Made by a program: the position numbers and the translations under genes
Part shown: piece after piece, positions 29,628 through 29,722 of the stretch
Layout: each line of letters starts with the position of its first letter
How positions within the stretch are numbered: position 1 is the stretch's first letter
The notes under the pieces: generated by a model
The model's database searches: none
Told to the model about the DNA's origin: nothing
Seen by the model: only the letters and a program-made list of their open reading frames with translations
Assembly (NCBI GenBank): GCA_035640475.1
Contig: DASQWC010000192.1
Coordinates: 1-29,722, forward strand
Length of the DNA: 29,722 bases
Direction: 5' to 3'
DNA from: DASQWC01 sp035640475
GTDB taxonomy: Bacteria; Actinomycetota; JAICYB01

Positions 29628-29722
29628 GTGAACAAGGGCGATCTGATCGCTTTCGTCTCGCTCGAGGCGAGTGTTTCCAAACGGGTCGCGACTGAAGTCG
29701 TCGACGCCGTGCTCGATGCCGT
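29628..29722 (+). CDS. HU-family DNA-binding protein (3' end outside window)
   Basis: Only the first 31 codons are in the window. The N-terminus MNKGDLIAFV followed by SLEASVSKRVATEVVDAVLDA matches the helical start of HU/IHF-like histone-like proteins (MNKxELIxxV, then helix 2). These small dimeric proteins bend and compact DNA. GTG 29628 is the only sensible start because the conserved Met-Asn-Lys follows it. It begins one base after the discriminator of tRNA-Glu; GGGAG, its only Shine-Dalgarno-like sequence, is part of the tRNA acceptor stem. No promoter box is visible between the tRNA and the start, so the gene is probably read through from the tRNA promoter. Confidence 0.85.
   Translation, partial: MNKGDLIAFVSLEASVSKRVATEVVDAVLDA

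Noticed and set aside
1..29722. CRISPR array, insertion sequence or prophage
   Set aside because: No regularly spaced repeats, transposase motifs, terminal inverted repeats or phage gene runs were seen; the virion-like segment is a single domain in an exported protein.

Overview
The window is GC-rich bacterial chromosome. Frequent GTG and TTG starts, TANNNT boxes 6-7 nt upstream of several start codons (leaderless-type promoters), and the mix of a type II fatty-acid synthase locus with large cyclase/AAA/TPR proteins suggest an actinobacterium. A Thermoleophilia-like lineage (Gaiellales/Solirubrobacterales) is my best guess, but it is inference. I see no mobile element, CRISPR array or phage region.

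Layout. (1) Positions 1-9847, plus strand: the end of an ABC exporter cut by the window edge, an exported parallel beta-helix protein, and two tandem paralogous proteins of about 1,090 residues. Each paralog joins a class III nucleotidyl cyclase-like domain to an AAA_16/STAND-type ATPase and a long helical-repeat tail, with no recognisable DNA-binding domain. (2) Positions 9844-20572, minus strand: an eight-gene run, read in the order class V aminotransferase, ABC-F ATPase, TesB-like thioesterase, APH-like kinase, alpha/beta hydrolase, MaoC-like hot-dog protein, cyclase-family metal hydrolase, and a 1,149-residue fusion of a GMC oxidoreductase with an alpha/beta hydrolase. Several junctions are stop/start overlaps (TTGA, GTGA, ATAA), so translation is probably coupled. 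The gene set looks like CoA-ester, lipid or steroid-like catabolism; the substrate is unknown. (3) Positions 20573-21028: a 456-bp divergent intergenic region with a long GC-rich hairpin, a short tandem repeat, GTAAC-like boxes and a leaderless-type promoter. (4) Positions 21029-26879, plus strand: a fatty-acid synthase operon fabD, biotinyl/lipoyl-like small protein, fabH, fabG, acpP, fabF and an acyl-CoA carboxylase carboxyltransferase. Most junctions overlap by 1-4 bp. (5) Positions 26869-29534: a threonine dehydratase-like enzyme (minus) and an M14 metallocarboxypeptidase (plus), diverging from a 23-bp gap that holds overlapping -10 boxes. (6) Positions 29554-29722: tRNA-Glu(CTC), followed after one nucleotide by the start of an HU-like DNA-binding protein gene cut by the window end.

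How the genes work together. The fatty-acid block supplies malonyl-CoA and malonyl-ACP and carries out initiation, condensation and ketoreduction; the dehydratase and enoyl reductase are not in this window. The minus-strand block would act on hydroxylated lipids and acyl-CoA esters. The most unusual points are the lysine-less biotinyl-like protein inside the fatty-acid operon, the tRNA-Glu/HU junction, the GMC-hydrolase fusion with a cysteine nucleophile and a four-cysteine ferredoxin-like motif, the ATAA junction that seems to have lost its start codon, and the bidirectional leaderless promoter.
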